DNA of 19,366 nucleotides from SVQP01 sp045587385 (GCA_045587385.1 JAZNCE010000127.1:1-19366); one strand, 5' to 3'; positions 1 through 6,350 are shown, counted from the first letter of the stretch. A program made the numbers and translations. Notes: a model not told the origin generated them from the sequence alone.

Positions 1-467
1 ACAAGCTTCGTTATTTTGAAAAAGAAGTCCTTGACTCCGCACTTTTGATGATGAGCGATCTGAGAACGAGATTGATTACGGAGAACGATGAAATCCGTGA
101 GATCGACATTGAGGTTGCAAAGCTCTGTGAGCAGAACAACCGATACGAAAAATACCGTGAGAAAAAGATAATGGACGATGTTTCCTATATGGAGCAGACC
201 GACAGATTGAAAGCGAGACTAACCCAACTGAGAAGTCGCAGGTTAAAGCTGTTGAGTGAGAATGAAAATGAGCAGATGATCGAGCAGCTTAAAATGCTCA
301 AGGAGATCATTCAAGATTATCCAAAGGCAATAGTCGAGTTCGATGAAACACTCTTTGCTTCAATCGTTGGCAAAATCAAGGTTTGTCACGATGGAACGCT
401 GATCTTTGAATTGAAAGGTCAGCTCTCATTAAAAGAAAAAATCGAGGTGAGCAGGAAATGTGCATAA
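1..467 (+). CDS. Large serine recombinase, C-terminal part only (5' end outside window)
   Basis: The reading frame is open from base 3, so the gene starts upstream; the in-frame TTG at 45 and ATG at 48 are internal codons rather than a convincing start, with no ribosome binding site before them. What remains is a charged, coiled-coil-like helix (many Glu, Lys, Arg and Leu, roughly the first 110 residues) followed by a short beta-rich tail containing FDETLFASIVGKI and FELKGQLSLKEKI. The complete recombinase ending at 3300 has the same order of coiled coil and a matching tail (VRRLVECIKV, then IILKGGIHGKEKV), so this is the end of a related large serine recombinase. Its catalytic and zinc-ribbon parts are not visible, so whether it is active cannot be judged. 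It overlaps the next gene by 10 bases, which suggests translational coupling. Confidence 0.8.
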   Translation, partial: KLRYFEKEVLDSALLMMSDLRTRLITENDEIREIDIEVAKLCEQNNRYEKYREKKIMDDVSYMEQTDRLKARLTQLRSRRLKLLSENENEQMIEQLKMLKEIIQDYPKAIVEFDETLFASIVGKIKVCHDGTLIFELKGQLSLKEKIEVSRKCA

Positions 468-1303
468 GAACAATTCCGTATGGATATGTGGTCGAAAGCG
501 GAGCTAAGGTCATAGTTGCGGATGAAGCAACAGTTATTACCGAAGTCTTTGAACGTTACTGCTCGGGAGAAACTTTCAAGCAAATTGCCGATTCACTTAC
601 GGAACGCGCAATAAAGTTCTTTGAAGGTAATTCTTCTTGGAACAAGAACAACATCGCCCGAATGATAGACGATGCCCGGTATCTTGGAAACGAGGAATAT
701 CCCCCGATCATTTCAGCCGAGTTGTATTCAAAGGTTAAGACTTGCAGGGAAGGAAGAAGCGCAAAGAAAGCGGAACTTCCTTCCGCAGCTAAGCTCATCA
801 AGGACAAGCTTGTATGCGGTCAATGCGGCAAGCACTTCGCGCGGAAAAGTAAATGGAAAACACGAGAGAAGTGGATATGTTCAAGTGGGTGTAAATGCTC
901 GGTGTATCTTGACGATAAAACGATCATCGACAACATCAATTCGGTACTCTCAAATCCCGTAATGGCAAATTTGCAGAGAAGAAACAGATCCGGCTATCAT
1001 CCCGATTCTGATATTACAAGACTAACCAATGAAGTCAATCGAATGATGGAGCAGAGCAAAGTTGAGTTCAAAACGATAGCCAACTCCATATTGGAATGTG
1101 CTTCAGCAAAATTCGATTGTTGTAGCATTGGAGAGAATGACGAGCTAACACAAGTTATCTTGGAAATGTACGCAGAGTCTCAAACAGAAAAAGGACTCGA
1201 CGAAGATCTGATTGCTCAAACAGTAGATGAGATCGTCGTAGACGAAAACGGAAAAATAACGCTCCGACTCAAAAGTGGAGCTGAAATCAAAGAAGATATA
1301 TAA
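458..1303 (+). CDS. Recombinase-domain/zinc-ribbon protein lacking the catalytic domain
   Basis: This 281-residue protein begins directly with the DNA-binding 'recombinase' domain of large serine recombinases (IPYGYVVESG, then FERYCSGETFKQIADSL, WNKNNIARMIDDARYLGN and PPIISAELYSKV, about residues 4-95). A zinc ribbon follows (LVCGQCGKHFARK, then WICSSGCKCSVY, about residues 115-152), then a C-terminal helical region and a short tail with VDEIVVDENGKITLRLKSG. Complete family members are about 500-550 residues and have an N-terminal resolvase domain of about 150 residues, which is absent here. The ATG at 458 follows GAGGTGAG and overlaps the previous gene by 10 bases. The missing catalytic domain appears, degenerate, in the next gene. 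It could be a DNA-binding partner that helps the flanking recombinases or a decaying copy; the intact frame and tight coupling favour a retained gene. Confidence 0.8.
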   Translation: MCIRTIPYGYVVESGAKVIVADEATVITEVFERYCSGETFKQIADSLTERAIKFFEGNSSWNKNNIARMIDDARYLGNEEYPPIISAELYSKVKTCREGRSAKKAELPSAAKLIKDKLVCGQCGKHFARKSKWKTREKWICSSGCKCSVYLDDKTIIDNINSVLSNPVMANLQRRNRSGYHPDSDITRLTNEVNRMMEQSKVEFKTIANSILECASAKFDCCSIGENDELTQVILEMYAESQTEKGLDEDLIAQTVDEIVVDENGKITLRLKSGAEIKEDI

Positions 1304-1304
1304 A

Positions 1305-1718
1305 ATGAAGAAAGTTTGTATTTATTGCAGAGTAAACTCCCACGAGCAGGCAGAAGGAACTGCTGAAAGAATGGCAAAGCAGATCGAAAGATGCCGGAAT
1401 GTTGCCGACTTACATAACTTCACCGTTGTTGATGAAATGAGAGATTTCTGTGGACACGGCATGGAAGAAGTGAACCGCAGACGAGCACTCAATGAGATGA
1501 TTGCAAGGGCTCGTCGCGGTGAATTTAACTCTGTTGTTATTCCTTCTCTCAAGGTTCTTTCTCTTGATGCTGATGTTGCCCACGTTGTATACGAGAAGAT
1601 CAAAGAGACCGGGGTTGAAGTTATTTCTGCTAATGAAGGAGAAGTAAAAAATGAAGTAATGGAAATGTTAAAGGAGGCGGCGCACTATGGACGGATGTTT
1701 AGCGAGAACGATAACTAA
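1305..1718 (+). CDS. Stand-alone resolvase-like domain with lost catalytic residues
   Basis: This 137-residue protein is an N-terminal resolvase domain only. Its start, CIYCRVNSHEQ, matches the Y-x-R-V-S-T-x-x-Q motif of serine recombinases, but Asn stands where the catalytic Ser should be. Further on, VVIPSLKVLSLD aligns with the family's active-site stretch (the next gene has TKSISRFARNT), and here the usual D/S-R-x-x-R residues are replaced by Lys, Val and Leu. The protein should therefore be unable to cut DNA. I chose the ATG at 1305 over the GTG at 1275 because it lies just after the preceding stop, in the usual operon layout. It overlaps the following recombinase by 32 bases. Together with the preceding gene it looks like one recombinase split and written in reverse order. 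A structural or regulatory role is inferred. Confidence 0.75.
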   Translation: MKKVCIYCRVNSHEQAEGTAERMAKQIERCRNVADLHNFTVVDEMRDFCGHGMEEVNRRRALNEMIARARRGEFNSVVIPSLKVLSLDADVAHVVYEKIKETGVEVISANEGEVKNEVMEMLKEAAHYGRMFSENDN

Positions 1719-3300
1719 GATTGAAGCCAACCCTCTGCTTGTCAGAGGAAAAAGTGATTTTCGCATTATGCGAGTCGCCGCTTACTGTCGTGTATCTACC
1801 GATGATGAAGATCAGCTCAACAGTTACCAAGCGCAGATCGCCTACTATACCGATGCGATTGCAAAACGCCCTAACAGCACATTTGCAGGAATATATGCTG
1901 ATGAGGGCATAACGGGAACATCGACTAAAAAGAGAAAGGACTTCCTTCGCCTTATGAGAGATTGTGAGCGCGGAAAGGTTGACTACATCTTAACCAAATC
2001 TATATCCCGTTTTGCAAGAAACACGGTCGATAGTTTGAGTTGGGTTCGTAAACTTCGTGCAATGGGCATTGGAGTTTATTTTGAAGAACAAGCGATTGAC
2101 TCTCTAAAAGCAGAAAACGAAACGCTGATCGGTCTGTTCAGCGTTATTGCACAATCCGAAAGTGAAAACATTGGTGCCAACGTAAGATGGGGTATCAGAC
2201 AGAGTATGAAAAGCGGAACCTACTGTACGAATTTTTCGTGCTTTGGTTATCGCAGAGGTGATGACGGTGTTCCCGTCATCGTTCCCGAAGAAGCGGAAAC
2301 GGTAAGAACAATTTTCAAGCTGTTTCTTGACGGTAAAAGTATTCAAATGATATGCCGCTATCTTGCAGAGAATAACATCAAGACTTTCACGGGAAAAACA
2401 GAGTGGAATCAGCGAACTGTTCGTGATTTAATAACCAACGAAAAGTACGTTGGAGATCTGCTTCTTCAAAAGTCCTATATTGAGGACACGATCTCAAAGA
2501 AAACAAGAAAGAACAACGGTGAGCTTGCTAAGTATCTCATTAGCAACAACCACCCTGCCATTGTAGATAGGGATACTTTCAATATGGCACAGGCTGAGCT
2601 TGCAGGCAGAACCAATAAGAGAAAGAAATCCGAGCTTGGGATTACCGAGCAGGGAAAGTATAGTGCAAAATATGCGTTGACCGATGTTCTTGTTTGCGGT
2701 TGTTGTGGTTCTCATTACCGCAGAACCGGAAAGAACGTAAAAGGCGAGGTTCAGCACGTTTGGCGTTGTCTCGGACGAATTGAACATCGTTGTAAAGAAG
2801 CGGTAGGCTTAGAAGAAAAGAAACTTCATTCTGCTATTTGTAGGTGCCTTTCGGATATGATGGATAGCAGGGAAGAAGTCATCAATTTGTGTCGTACCAA
2901 CTTGCAGTATGCACTTACGGGAGATACAAAGGTTCTTGATGCCTATGCAATCGAAAATCAGATCCGCACACACCAAGATGAAATCGACCTATTGATGGAG
3001 AAAGAAGAAACAACGCAGGGAGATCCCGAAAGATACGAAAAGGCTATTGTCGGCTTATATGAAAAAATCGGAGTCCTTCGTGAGCAACTGCGTTTGGCTA
3101 AAGAGCAAGCTGCAACAAACGAAAGCATCCAATCTGAAATCGAAAGGTTTATGAAAACGATCCAAGAGTATAGTGGAGATAGTTTTACTGAGTATGATGA
3201 TACGGTTGTGAGACGTTTGGTGGAGTGCATCAAAGTATCTCCGGACAGAACGATTGAGATCATTCTGAAAGGTGGAATCCACGGCAAAGAAAAAGTGTGA
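1687..3300 (+). CDS. Large serine recombinase (site-specific integrase/excisionase)
   Basis: This 537-residue protein is a complete large serine recombinase, an enzyme that integrates and excises mobile elements through a covalent serine-DNA intermediate. The resolvase domain carries YCRVSTDDE with the catalytic Ser at about residue 37, and SRFAR at 107-111 supplies the conserved active-site arginines. The recombinase domain spans roughly 185-300 (FGYRR, LFLDGKSIQMICRYL, RTVRDLITNEKYVGD). A zinc ribbon follows with Cys337, Cys340, Cys361 and Cys369, then a coiled coil (about 405-500) and the C-terminal tail. The ATG at 1687 is preceded by AAGGAGG with a 9-base gap; an internal ATG at 1768 lacks such a site. 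As the only recombinase of the left-hand cluster with a visible intact active site, it is the probable catalytic subunit. It resembles TnpX of Tn4451-type elements. Confidence 0.95.
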   Translation: MDGCLARTITKIEANPLLVRGKSDFRIMRVAAYCRVSTDDEDQLNSYQAQIAYYTDAIAKRPNSTFAGIYADEGITGTSTKKRKDFLRLMRDCERGKVDYILTKSISRFARNTVDSLSWVRKLRAMGIGVYFEEQAIDSLKAENETLIGLFSVIAQSESENIGANVRWGIRQSMKSGTYCTNFSCFGYRRGDDGVPVIVPEEAETVRTIFKLFLDGKSIQMICRYLAENNIKTFTGKTEWNQRTVRDLITNEKYVGDLLLQKSYIEDTISKKTRKNNGELAKYLISNNHPAIVDRDTFNMAQAELAGRTNKRKKSELGITEQGKYSAKYALTDVLVCGCCGSHYRRTGKNVKGEVQHVWRCLGRIEHRCKEAVGLEEKKLHSAICRCLSDMMDSREEVINLCRTNLQYALTGDTKVLDAYAIENQIRTHQDEIDLLMEKEETTQGDPERYEKAIVGLYEKIGVLREQLRLAKEQAATNESIQSEIERFMKTIQEYSGDSFTEYDDTVVRRLVECIKVSPDRTIEIILKGGIHGKEKV

Positions 3301-3327
3301 ATTCTTTTTAAACATTTCAAAATTCTA

Positions 3328-3356
3328 TTGACTTAGCTGCTTGATTGTGCTATAAT
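3328..3356 (+). promoter_or_regulatory. Sigma-A-type promoter upstream of tnpV leader
   Basis: TTGACT at 3328-3333 and a perfect TATAAT at 3351-3356 are separated by 17 bases, close to ideal for the housekeeping sigma factor. Transcription should begin near 3363. It lies just after the recombinase stop codon and before a stretch of hairpins, so it should drive the leader and, by read-through, tnpV. Confidence 0.75.
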
Positions 3357-3362
3357 CTATTT

Positions 3363-3485
3363 GTTAAGAAAAAACCCTCCAAAATCGTCCGAATCGTCAA
3401 AGGTTCGAAATTGTTGGGGGGAGCCAAAAGAGAGAAATCCGAAATTATTGCCAATCGGCGATTGTTTCGGATTTCTTTTGTTTTT
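3363..3485 (+). ncRNA. Candidate short leader RNA or attenuated transcript
   Basis: The promoter at 3328-3356 and the terminator-like hairpin at 3433-3485 would define an RNA of about 120 bases with no convincing open reading frame. Besides the terminator stem, CCCTCC (3375-3380) could pair with the run of G at 3416-3421. It may be a small RNA in its own right or the aborted product of an attenuated tnpV leader. I do not recognise it as a known RNA family. Confidence 0.35.
3433..3485 (+). terminator. Intrinsic terminator or attenuator before tnpV
   Basis: AGAAATCCGAAA at 3433-3444 is perfectly complementary to TTTCGGATTTCT at 3465-3476. Inside, CAATC (3452-3456) pairs with GATTG (3460-3464) around a GGC loop. 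The stem is followed by TTTTGTTTTT. It lies between a strong promoter and tnpV, so it could work as an attenuator rather than a simple end point. Confidence 0.7.
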
Positions 3486-3536
3486 CGGTGATTTGTCATG
3501 ATGCGCCACTATACGTGGCATCGTGCAAGATCACCG
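3486..3536 (+). promoter_or_regulatory. Large stem-loop in tnpV leader
   Basis: CGGTGAT (3486-3492) pairs with ATCACCG (3530-3536). Inside, CATGAT (3497-3502) pairs with ATCGTG (3520-3525), with one G-T pair, and GCCAC (3505-3509) pairs with GTGGC (3515-3519) around the loop TATAC. The result is a long three-part hairpin of about 50 bases directly after the terminator. There is no U-tract, so it is not itself a terminator. It may be an RNA regulatory element or a protein-binding DNA site such as a recombinase or relaxase target. Confidence 0.5.
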
Positions 3537-3540
3537 CCGG

Positions 3541-3587
3541 ATATCCTTTTTGTAATACTGATGCCAAAAACTAAAACGAAAGGATAT
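3541..3587 (+). promoter_or_regulatory. Helix predicted to cover the tnpV ribosome binding site
   Basis: ATATCCTTT at 3541-3549 is a perfect 9-base complement of AAAGGATAT at 3579-3587, which contains the AAAGG ribosome binding site of tnpV (ATG at 3593). If the helix forms in the RNA, ribosome access would be blocked. The pairing is seen in sequence; regulation is inferred. Confidence 0.45.
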
Positions 3588-3592
3588 TTATT

Positions 3593-3946
3593 ATGAAAAA
3601 CATTACTTATACAGAACGTAACGGAATCCGTTATCCAAACCTTGCACTCCCCGAGCGGACAAATTATCCTCTCGGAAAGTATGCAAATCTCCGACTTGAC
3701 TTTATGAAGAAGTATAGACGGGGGACATATACGACATTACTTACCGAAGGTCGCTTGAATGAATACTTACACGCCATTGATATTCAAGCTCACGAATTGC
3801 TCGATGACATAATTCCTCGCCTCGTCCAAGAACGCGGCATAGACGAAGTTCTGAAGGCTCACAATGCACTTCTATGGACTGCGGAGATGAACAACATCAA
3901 GGCAAGTGCTGAAGAAATTATCTTGCAGGAGGTGGTCTATCAATGA
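3593..3946 (+). CDS. tnpV: TnpV-family transposon-encoded protein
   Basis: This 117-residue protein matches my recollection of TnpV from Tn4451-type mobilisable transposons. It shows an opening ITYTERNGIRYPNLALPE, then LGKYANLRLDFMKKYRRGTYTTLL, LNEYLHAIDIQAHELLDDII, and a final MNNIKASAEEIILQEVVY. The length is typical. Its biochemical role is not established; it is an accessory gene of integrative elements that use large serine recombinases, which fits the recombinase cluster just upstream. Translation starts at the ATG at 3593 after AAAGGATA, and the leader contains several hairpins that may control expression. It overlaps the following gene by 4 bases (ATGA), so the two are co-translated. 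Confidence 0.85.
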   Translation: MKNITYTERNGIRYPNLALPERTNYPLGKYANLRLDFMKKYRRGTYTTLLTEGRLNEYLHAIDIQAHELLDDIIPRLVQERGIDEVLKAHNALLWTAEMNNIKASAEEIILQEVVYQ

Positions 3947-4221
3947 GGTCGATCATCAACGAGCTGTGGCACGGAAATATAATTCCGCAAGAGGATAGCC
4001 GAATCAACTCCAAGGAAATGAAAGAACTCCTCAGCTATATGTCGCGCCATCACGAAGACTTAGAAAAAAGTTTTACCAAGGAGCAGAAAGAAATATTCGA
4101 GAAGTTCCACGATTGTTGGAGCGAGTATATGAGCCTTGGAGAAGCAGCTATATTTGAGTATGCTTTCAAGCTTGGTGCGAGAATTGCGCTTGCAGTTGTG
4201 AGCGAAAACGAAACCATATAA
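3943..4221 (+). CDS. Small DUF6809-like protein
   Basis: This 92-residue protein is a small, mostly helical, cytoplasmic protein with no signal peptide. Features seen are an N-terminal INELWHGNIIPQED, a middle stretch rich in charged residues around FTKEQKEIFEKFHDCWSEYM, and a C-terminal FEYAFKLGARIALAVVSE. This pattern resembles the DUF6809 proteins that commonly follow TnpV in clostridial mobile elements. The function is unknown. It starts at the ATG overlapping the tnpV stop, with GGAGGTGG just upstream (about 3927-3934). A strong terminator begins 8 bases after its stop, so tnpV and this gene form a two-gene unit. Confidence 0.75.
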   Translation: MRSIINELWHGNIIPQEDSRINSKEMKELLSYMSRHHEDLEKSFTKEQKEIFEKFHDCWSEYMSLGEAAIFEYAFKLGARIALAVVSENETI

Positions 4222-4229
4222 AACTTTTT

Positions 4230-4260
4230 GCCGTGTGGACAAAACGTCCACACGGCTTTT
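4230..4260 (+). terminator. Intrinsic terminator after the tnpV unit
   Basis: GCCGTGTGGAC (4230-4240) and GTCCACACGGC (4246-4256) form a perfect 11-base stem with loop AAAAC, followed by TTTT. Confidence 0.9.
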
Positions 4261-4412
4261 CTGTATTCATTGTATCGTTGTCACGCATCAGAACCGTTGT
4301 ATGTCTTGAACCATAAGGCTTTTTAACGAGTTTTTCGGTATGGTAATATGTCAGTTCGAAACACTAAAAAATGCGATTTAGAAGCGTGACATGTGTGGAA
4401 AAATAGAGCGTC

Positions 4413-4440
4413 AAAAAGCCTTATTTTACAAGGCTTTTTG
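4413..4440 (+). terminator. Terminator-like hairpin with an alternative upstream partner
   Basis: AAAAAGCCTT (4413-4422) pairs with AAGGCTTTTT (4430-4439) around the loop ATTTTAC, ending in T residues. The left arm can instead pair over 12 bases with ATAAGGCTTTTT at 4313-4324, so two mutually exclusive structures are possible. No promoter was identified that would transcribe it. Confidence 0.45.
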
Positions 4441-4449
4441 AGAGTGTTT

Positions 4450-4485
4450 TTGAGGGAGGTAAGGTATTTATACCTACACCCTCAA
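4450..4485. repeat. 36-bp nested palindrome
   Basis: The inner part AGGTAT-TT-ATACCT (4462-4475) is a perfect inverted repeat. It is flanked by TTGAGGG (4450-4456) and CCCTCAA (4479-4485), offset by one base. It could be an operator or recombinase site, or a hairpin in RNA. The distance to the downstream promoter (about 110 bp) is long for a simple operator. Confidence 0.5.
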
Positions 4486-4557
4486 TTTTGCGTTCTATTT
4501 GTCTACATCATACTTGAAATAGATATGATTTTTTAAATTGAATGCCTTTGCCATAAA

Positions 4558-4577
4558 ATTCGTGTTATCGCACGAAT
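4558..4577. promoter_or_regulatory. Inverted repeat just upstream of the operon promoter (possible operator)
   Basis: ATTCGTG (4558-4564) and CACGAAT (4571-4577) are perfect 7-base arms around TTATCG, 15 bases upstream of the -35 box. It is a candidate binding site for the Xre-type regulator encoded just downstream; this is inference from position and symmetry only. Confidence 0.35.
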
Positions 4578-4592
4578 ATTTTAGTTTGCGTG

Positions 4593-4621
4593 TTGATTTT
4601 TTGCAAATAATGTGTTATAAT
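4593..4621 (+). promoter_or_regulatory. Promoter of the regulator/restriction operon
   Basis: TTGATT (4593-4598) and TATAAT (4616-4621) with a 17-base spacer. It lies 37 bases before the ATG of the Xre-type gene and is the only clear promoter before the long run of tightly packed defence genes. Confidence 0.7.
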
Positions 4622-4657
4622 ATATACTGTAATAATGTATTTTTTTTGAGGTGACTT

Positions 4658-4873
4658 ATGGCTGCAAGTTATAAACCCTTATTCAAACTTCTGATTGACC
4701 GCAATATGAAGAAAAAAGAGCTTGCCGAGCGCGCAGGACTTAGCCTTGCTACCATTACGAAAATGGGCAAGGAAGGTACGGTTGTGACGACCGACGTTCT
4801 CGTGAAAATATGCGTAGCTTTGAACTGCGAGATCGGGGATATTGTCGAGATCGTTCCCGATGAGAACGCATAA
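4658..4873 (+). CDS. Small Xre/Cro-type helix-turn-helix regulator
   Basis: This 71-residue protein is a single helix-turn-helix DNA-binding domain of the Cro/CI type (HTH_26-like). The core KKKELAERAGLSLATITKM (about residues 18-36) is the helix-turn-helix, and VLVKICVALNCEIGDIVEIV (about 47-66) is the usual closing part of such domains. The ATG at 4658 follows GAGGTG after a run of eight T. It lies 16 bases before the AlbA_2 gene and directly after the operon promoter, the position of a controller protein for a restriction-modification operon. It probably represses or tunes its own promoter; the inverted repeat at 4558-4577 is a candidate site. No enzymatic part is present. Confidence 0.9.
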   Translation: MAASYKPLFKLLIDRNMKKKELAERAGLSLATITKMGKEGTVVTTDVLVKICVALNCEIGDIVEIVPDENA

Positions 4874-4889
4874 CGTGGAGGGCTTAACG

Positions 4890-6350
4890 ATGATTGATTT
4901 TACCAACATAGAAAAATATAAAGAGAATAATCGCATTGAAGCGAAAAAGGCAATCGGCGGTCTGCCCCGTAGCATTTGGGAAACTTATTCTGCGTTTGCC
5001 AATACGCTCGGCGGCATCATTCTGCTTGGTGTTGAGGAACACGCCGACAAGTCCTTGCATCCCGTTGACCTGCCCGATCCCGAAAAGCTGATAAAGGACT
5101 TTTGGGATATTGTCAATAACGCGAACAAGGTGAGTGCAAACATTCTCTCCGATAAGGACGTAACCATCGAGGACATCGACGGCAAGCATATTGTAGCTAT
5201 TCGTGTGCCTCGTGCACAGCGTAGCGACAAGCCCGTGTATATCGACGGCAATCCTCTTTCGGGAAGCTACCGCCGCAACGGTGAGGGTGACTACAAGTGT
5301 ACCAAAGAAGAAGTCCAAGCGATGATGCGTGATGCCGCCATCAAAACGCAAGATATGCTCGTGCTTGAAAATATGGGGCTTGATGCGTTTGATTATGATA
5401 GCGTGAAGCGTTACCGTATCCGTATGAAAACCTACCGTCCCGGACACGTTTGGGAGGAGCTTGAAGATGTTGAATTCCTTTACAAGCTCGGTGCCGTTGG
5501 AAGATCAAACGACGGAAAGATGCACCCTACTGCCGCAGGACTTTTGATGTTCGGCTACGAATATGAAATTGTAAAAGAGTTTCCCGCATACTTCCTTGAC
5601 TATCAAGAGCAGTTTGATCCCAACACTCGTTGGACTGACCGTATTGTTTCCTCGTCGGGCGATTGGAGCGGAAATGTTTACGATTTCTATTTCCGCGTTT
5701 ATAACAAGATCACGCAGGACATTAAAGTTCCATTCAAGCTTGAGGGCGGTGACCGCATTGACGACACACCAGTACACAAGGCTCTCAGAGAAGCTCTTGC
5801 AAACTGCTTGATAAATGCCGACTATTACGGTAGACAAGGTCTCGTCATCATCAAAAGAAAAGATGTTATCACGCTTTCCAACCCCGGCGGTTTCCGTATT
5901 GATGTCGAAGCTGCAAAGAGTGGCGGCGTTTCCGACCCTCGTAACAGTACGCTCATCAAGATGTTTAACCTCATCGACGTAGGTGAGCGCGCAGGTAGCG
6001 GTATTCCCAACATCTTTAGCGTTTGGAAAAAGCAAGGTTGGTCTGCTCCTGTTATTAACGAAAGCTTTGAACCCGATAGAATTACGTTATCGCTGATGAT
6101 TGGCAAAAGCGGCGATAAAAAAGCGGCGATAAAAAGCGGCGATAAAAAAGCGGCGGCCAAAACCGTCGCACACAAACAAGCGATTATTTCCTATCTTACT
6201 GAAAATGTTTCTGCCAAGAGCACCGAGATTGCCGAGCTCCTCGGTTTGAAGCCTACAAGAGCCAAAGAAATTCTTGCCGAAATGGTGGATGAGGAAATCA
6301 TTGTTGCTGAGGGTGGCAATAAAAATCGTGTGTATAAGTTGAAAGCATAA
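4890..6350 (+). CDS. Schlafen AlbA_2-domain putative ATP-binding transcriptional regulator-like protein
   Basis: This 486-residue protein has an N-terminal AlbA_2/Schlafen-type domain (IEAKKAIGG, then AFANTLGGIILLGVEE, about residues 16-50). A GHKL-like ATPase region follows (about 290-400) with REALANCLINADYYG, the N-box-like motif, and LSNPGGFRID, GVSDPRNSTLIKMF and VGERAGSGIPNIF. The C-terminal winged helix is at about 430-486 (STEIAELLGLKPTRAKEILAEMVDEEII). The ATG at 4890 has GTGGAGGG 7 bases upstream, so it is preferred to an in-frame start at 4842. Such proteins often neighbour Type I restriction genes, but their role is not settled; regulation or defence is possible. An iterated SGDKKAA stretch (407-423) joins ATPase and winged helix. 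It is encoded by 13-14 bp DNA repeats at 6109-6156, which could slip. Only 18 bases separate it from hsdM. Confidence 0.85.
   Translation: MIDFTNIEKYKENNRIEAKKAIGGLPRSIWETYSAFANTLGGIILLGVEEHADKSLHPVDLPDPEKLIKDFWDIVNNANKVSANILSDKDVTIEDIDGKHIVAIRVPRAQRSDKPVYIDGNPLSGSYRRNGEGDYKCTKEEVQAMMRDAAIKTQDMLVLENMGLDAFDYDSVKRYRIRMKTYRPGHVWEELEDVEFLYKLGAVGRSNDGKMHPTAAGLLMFGYEYEIVKEFPAYFLDYQEQFDPNTRWTDRIVSSSGDWSGNVYDFYFRVYNKITQDIKVPFKLEGGDRIDDTPVHKALREALANCLINADYYGRQGLVIIKRKDVITLSNPGGFRIDVEAAKSGGVSDPRNSTLIKMFNLIDVGERAGSGIPNIFSVWKKQGWSAPVINESFEPDRITLSLMIGKSGDKKAAIKSGDKKAAAKTVAHKQAIISYLTENVSAKSTEIAELLGLKPTRAKEILAEMVDEEIIVAEGGNKNRVYKLKA
6109..6156 (+). repeat. Short tandem repeat (GCGGCGAT + A-tract) inside the AlbA_2 gene
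   Basis: GCGGCGAT occurs at 6109, 6123 and 6136, with a partial GCGGCGG at 6150, separated by runs of 6, 5 and 6 A. Units are 14, 13 and 14 bp, not multiples of three. Two units (27 bp) encode the nine-residue repeat SGDKKAAIK, while gain or loss of one unit would shift the frame before the C-terminal winged helix. Confidence 0.85.

Larger units (their letters stand above)
4261..4657. other. Non-coding spacer rich in inverted repeats
   Basis: No gene is supported here. The spacer holds TGTCACGC (4279-4286) against GCGTGACA (4384-4391), and ATAAGGCTTTTT (4313-4324) against AAAAAGCCTTAT (4413-4424). The latter also pairs with AAGGCTTTTT (4430-4439). A long palindrome lies at 4450-4485, another inverted repeat at 4558-4577, and a promoter at 4593-4621. 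The density of repeats suggests a regulatory or element-boundary region. AT content rises towards the promoter, and eight T residues lie at 4640-4647 just before the ribosome binding site of the next gene. Confidence 0.6.

Noticed and set aside
672..962. Forward open frame of 96 codons in another frame
   Set aside because: It sits inside the recombinase-domain gene 458-1303, whose zinc-ribbon cysteines show that frame to be the coding one.
458..1718. A single recombinase gene broken by one frameshift
   Set aside because: The DNA-binding half comes before the catalytic half, so a simple frameshift cannot restore a normal recombinase, and the catalytic residues are replaced.
4884..5447. Reverse-strand open frame of 187 codons
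   Set aside because: It is antisense to the AlbA_2 domain, which is well supported on the + strand.
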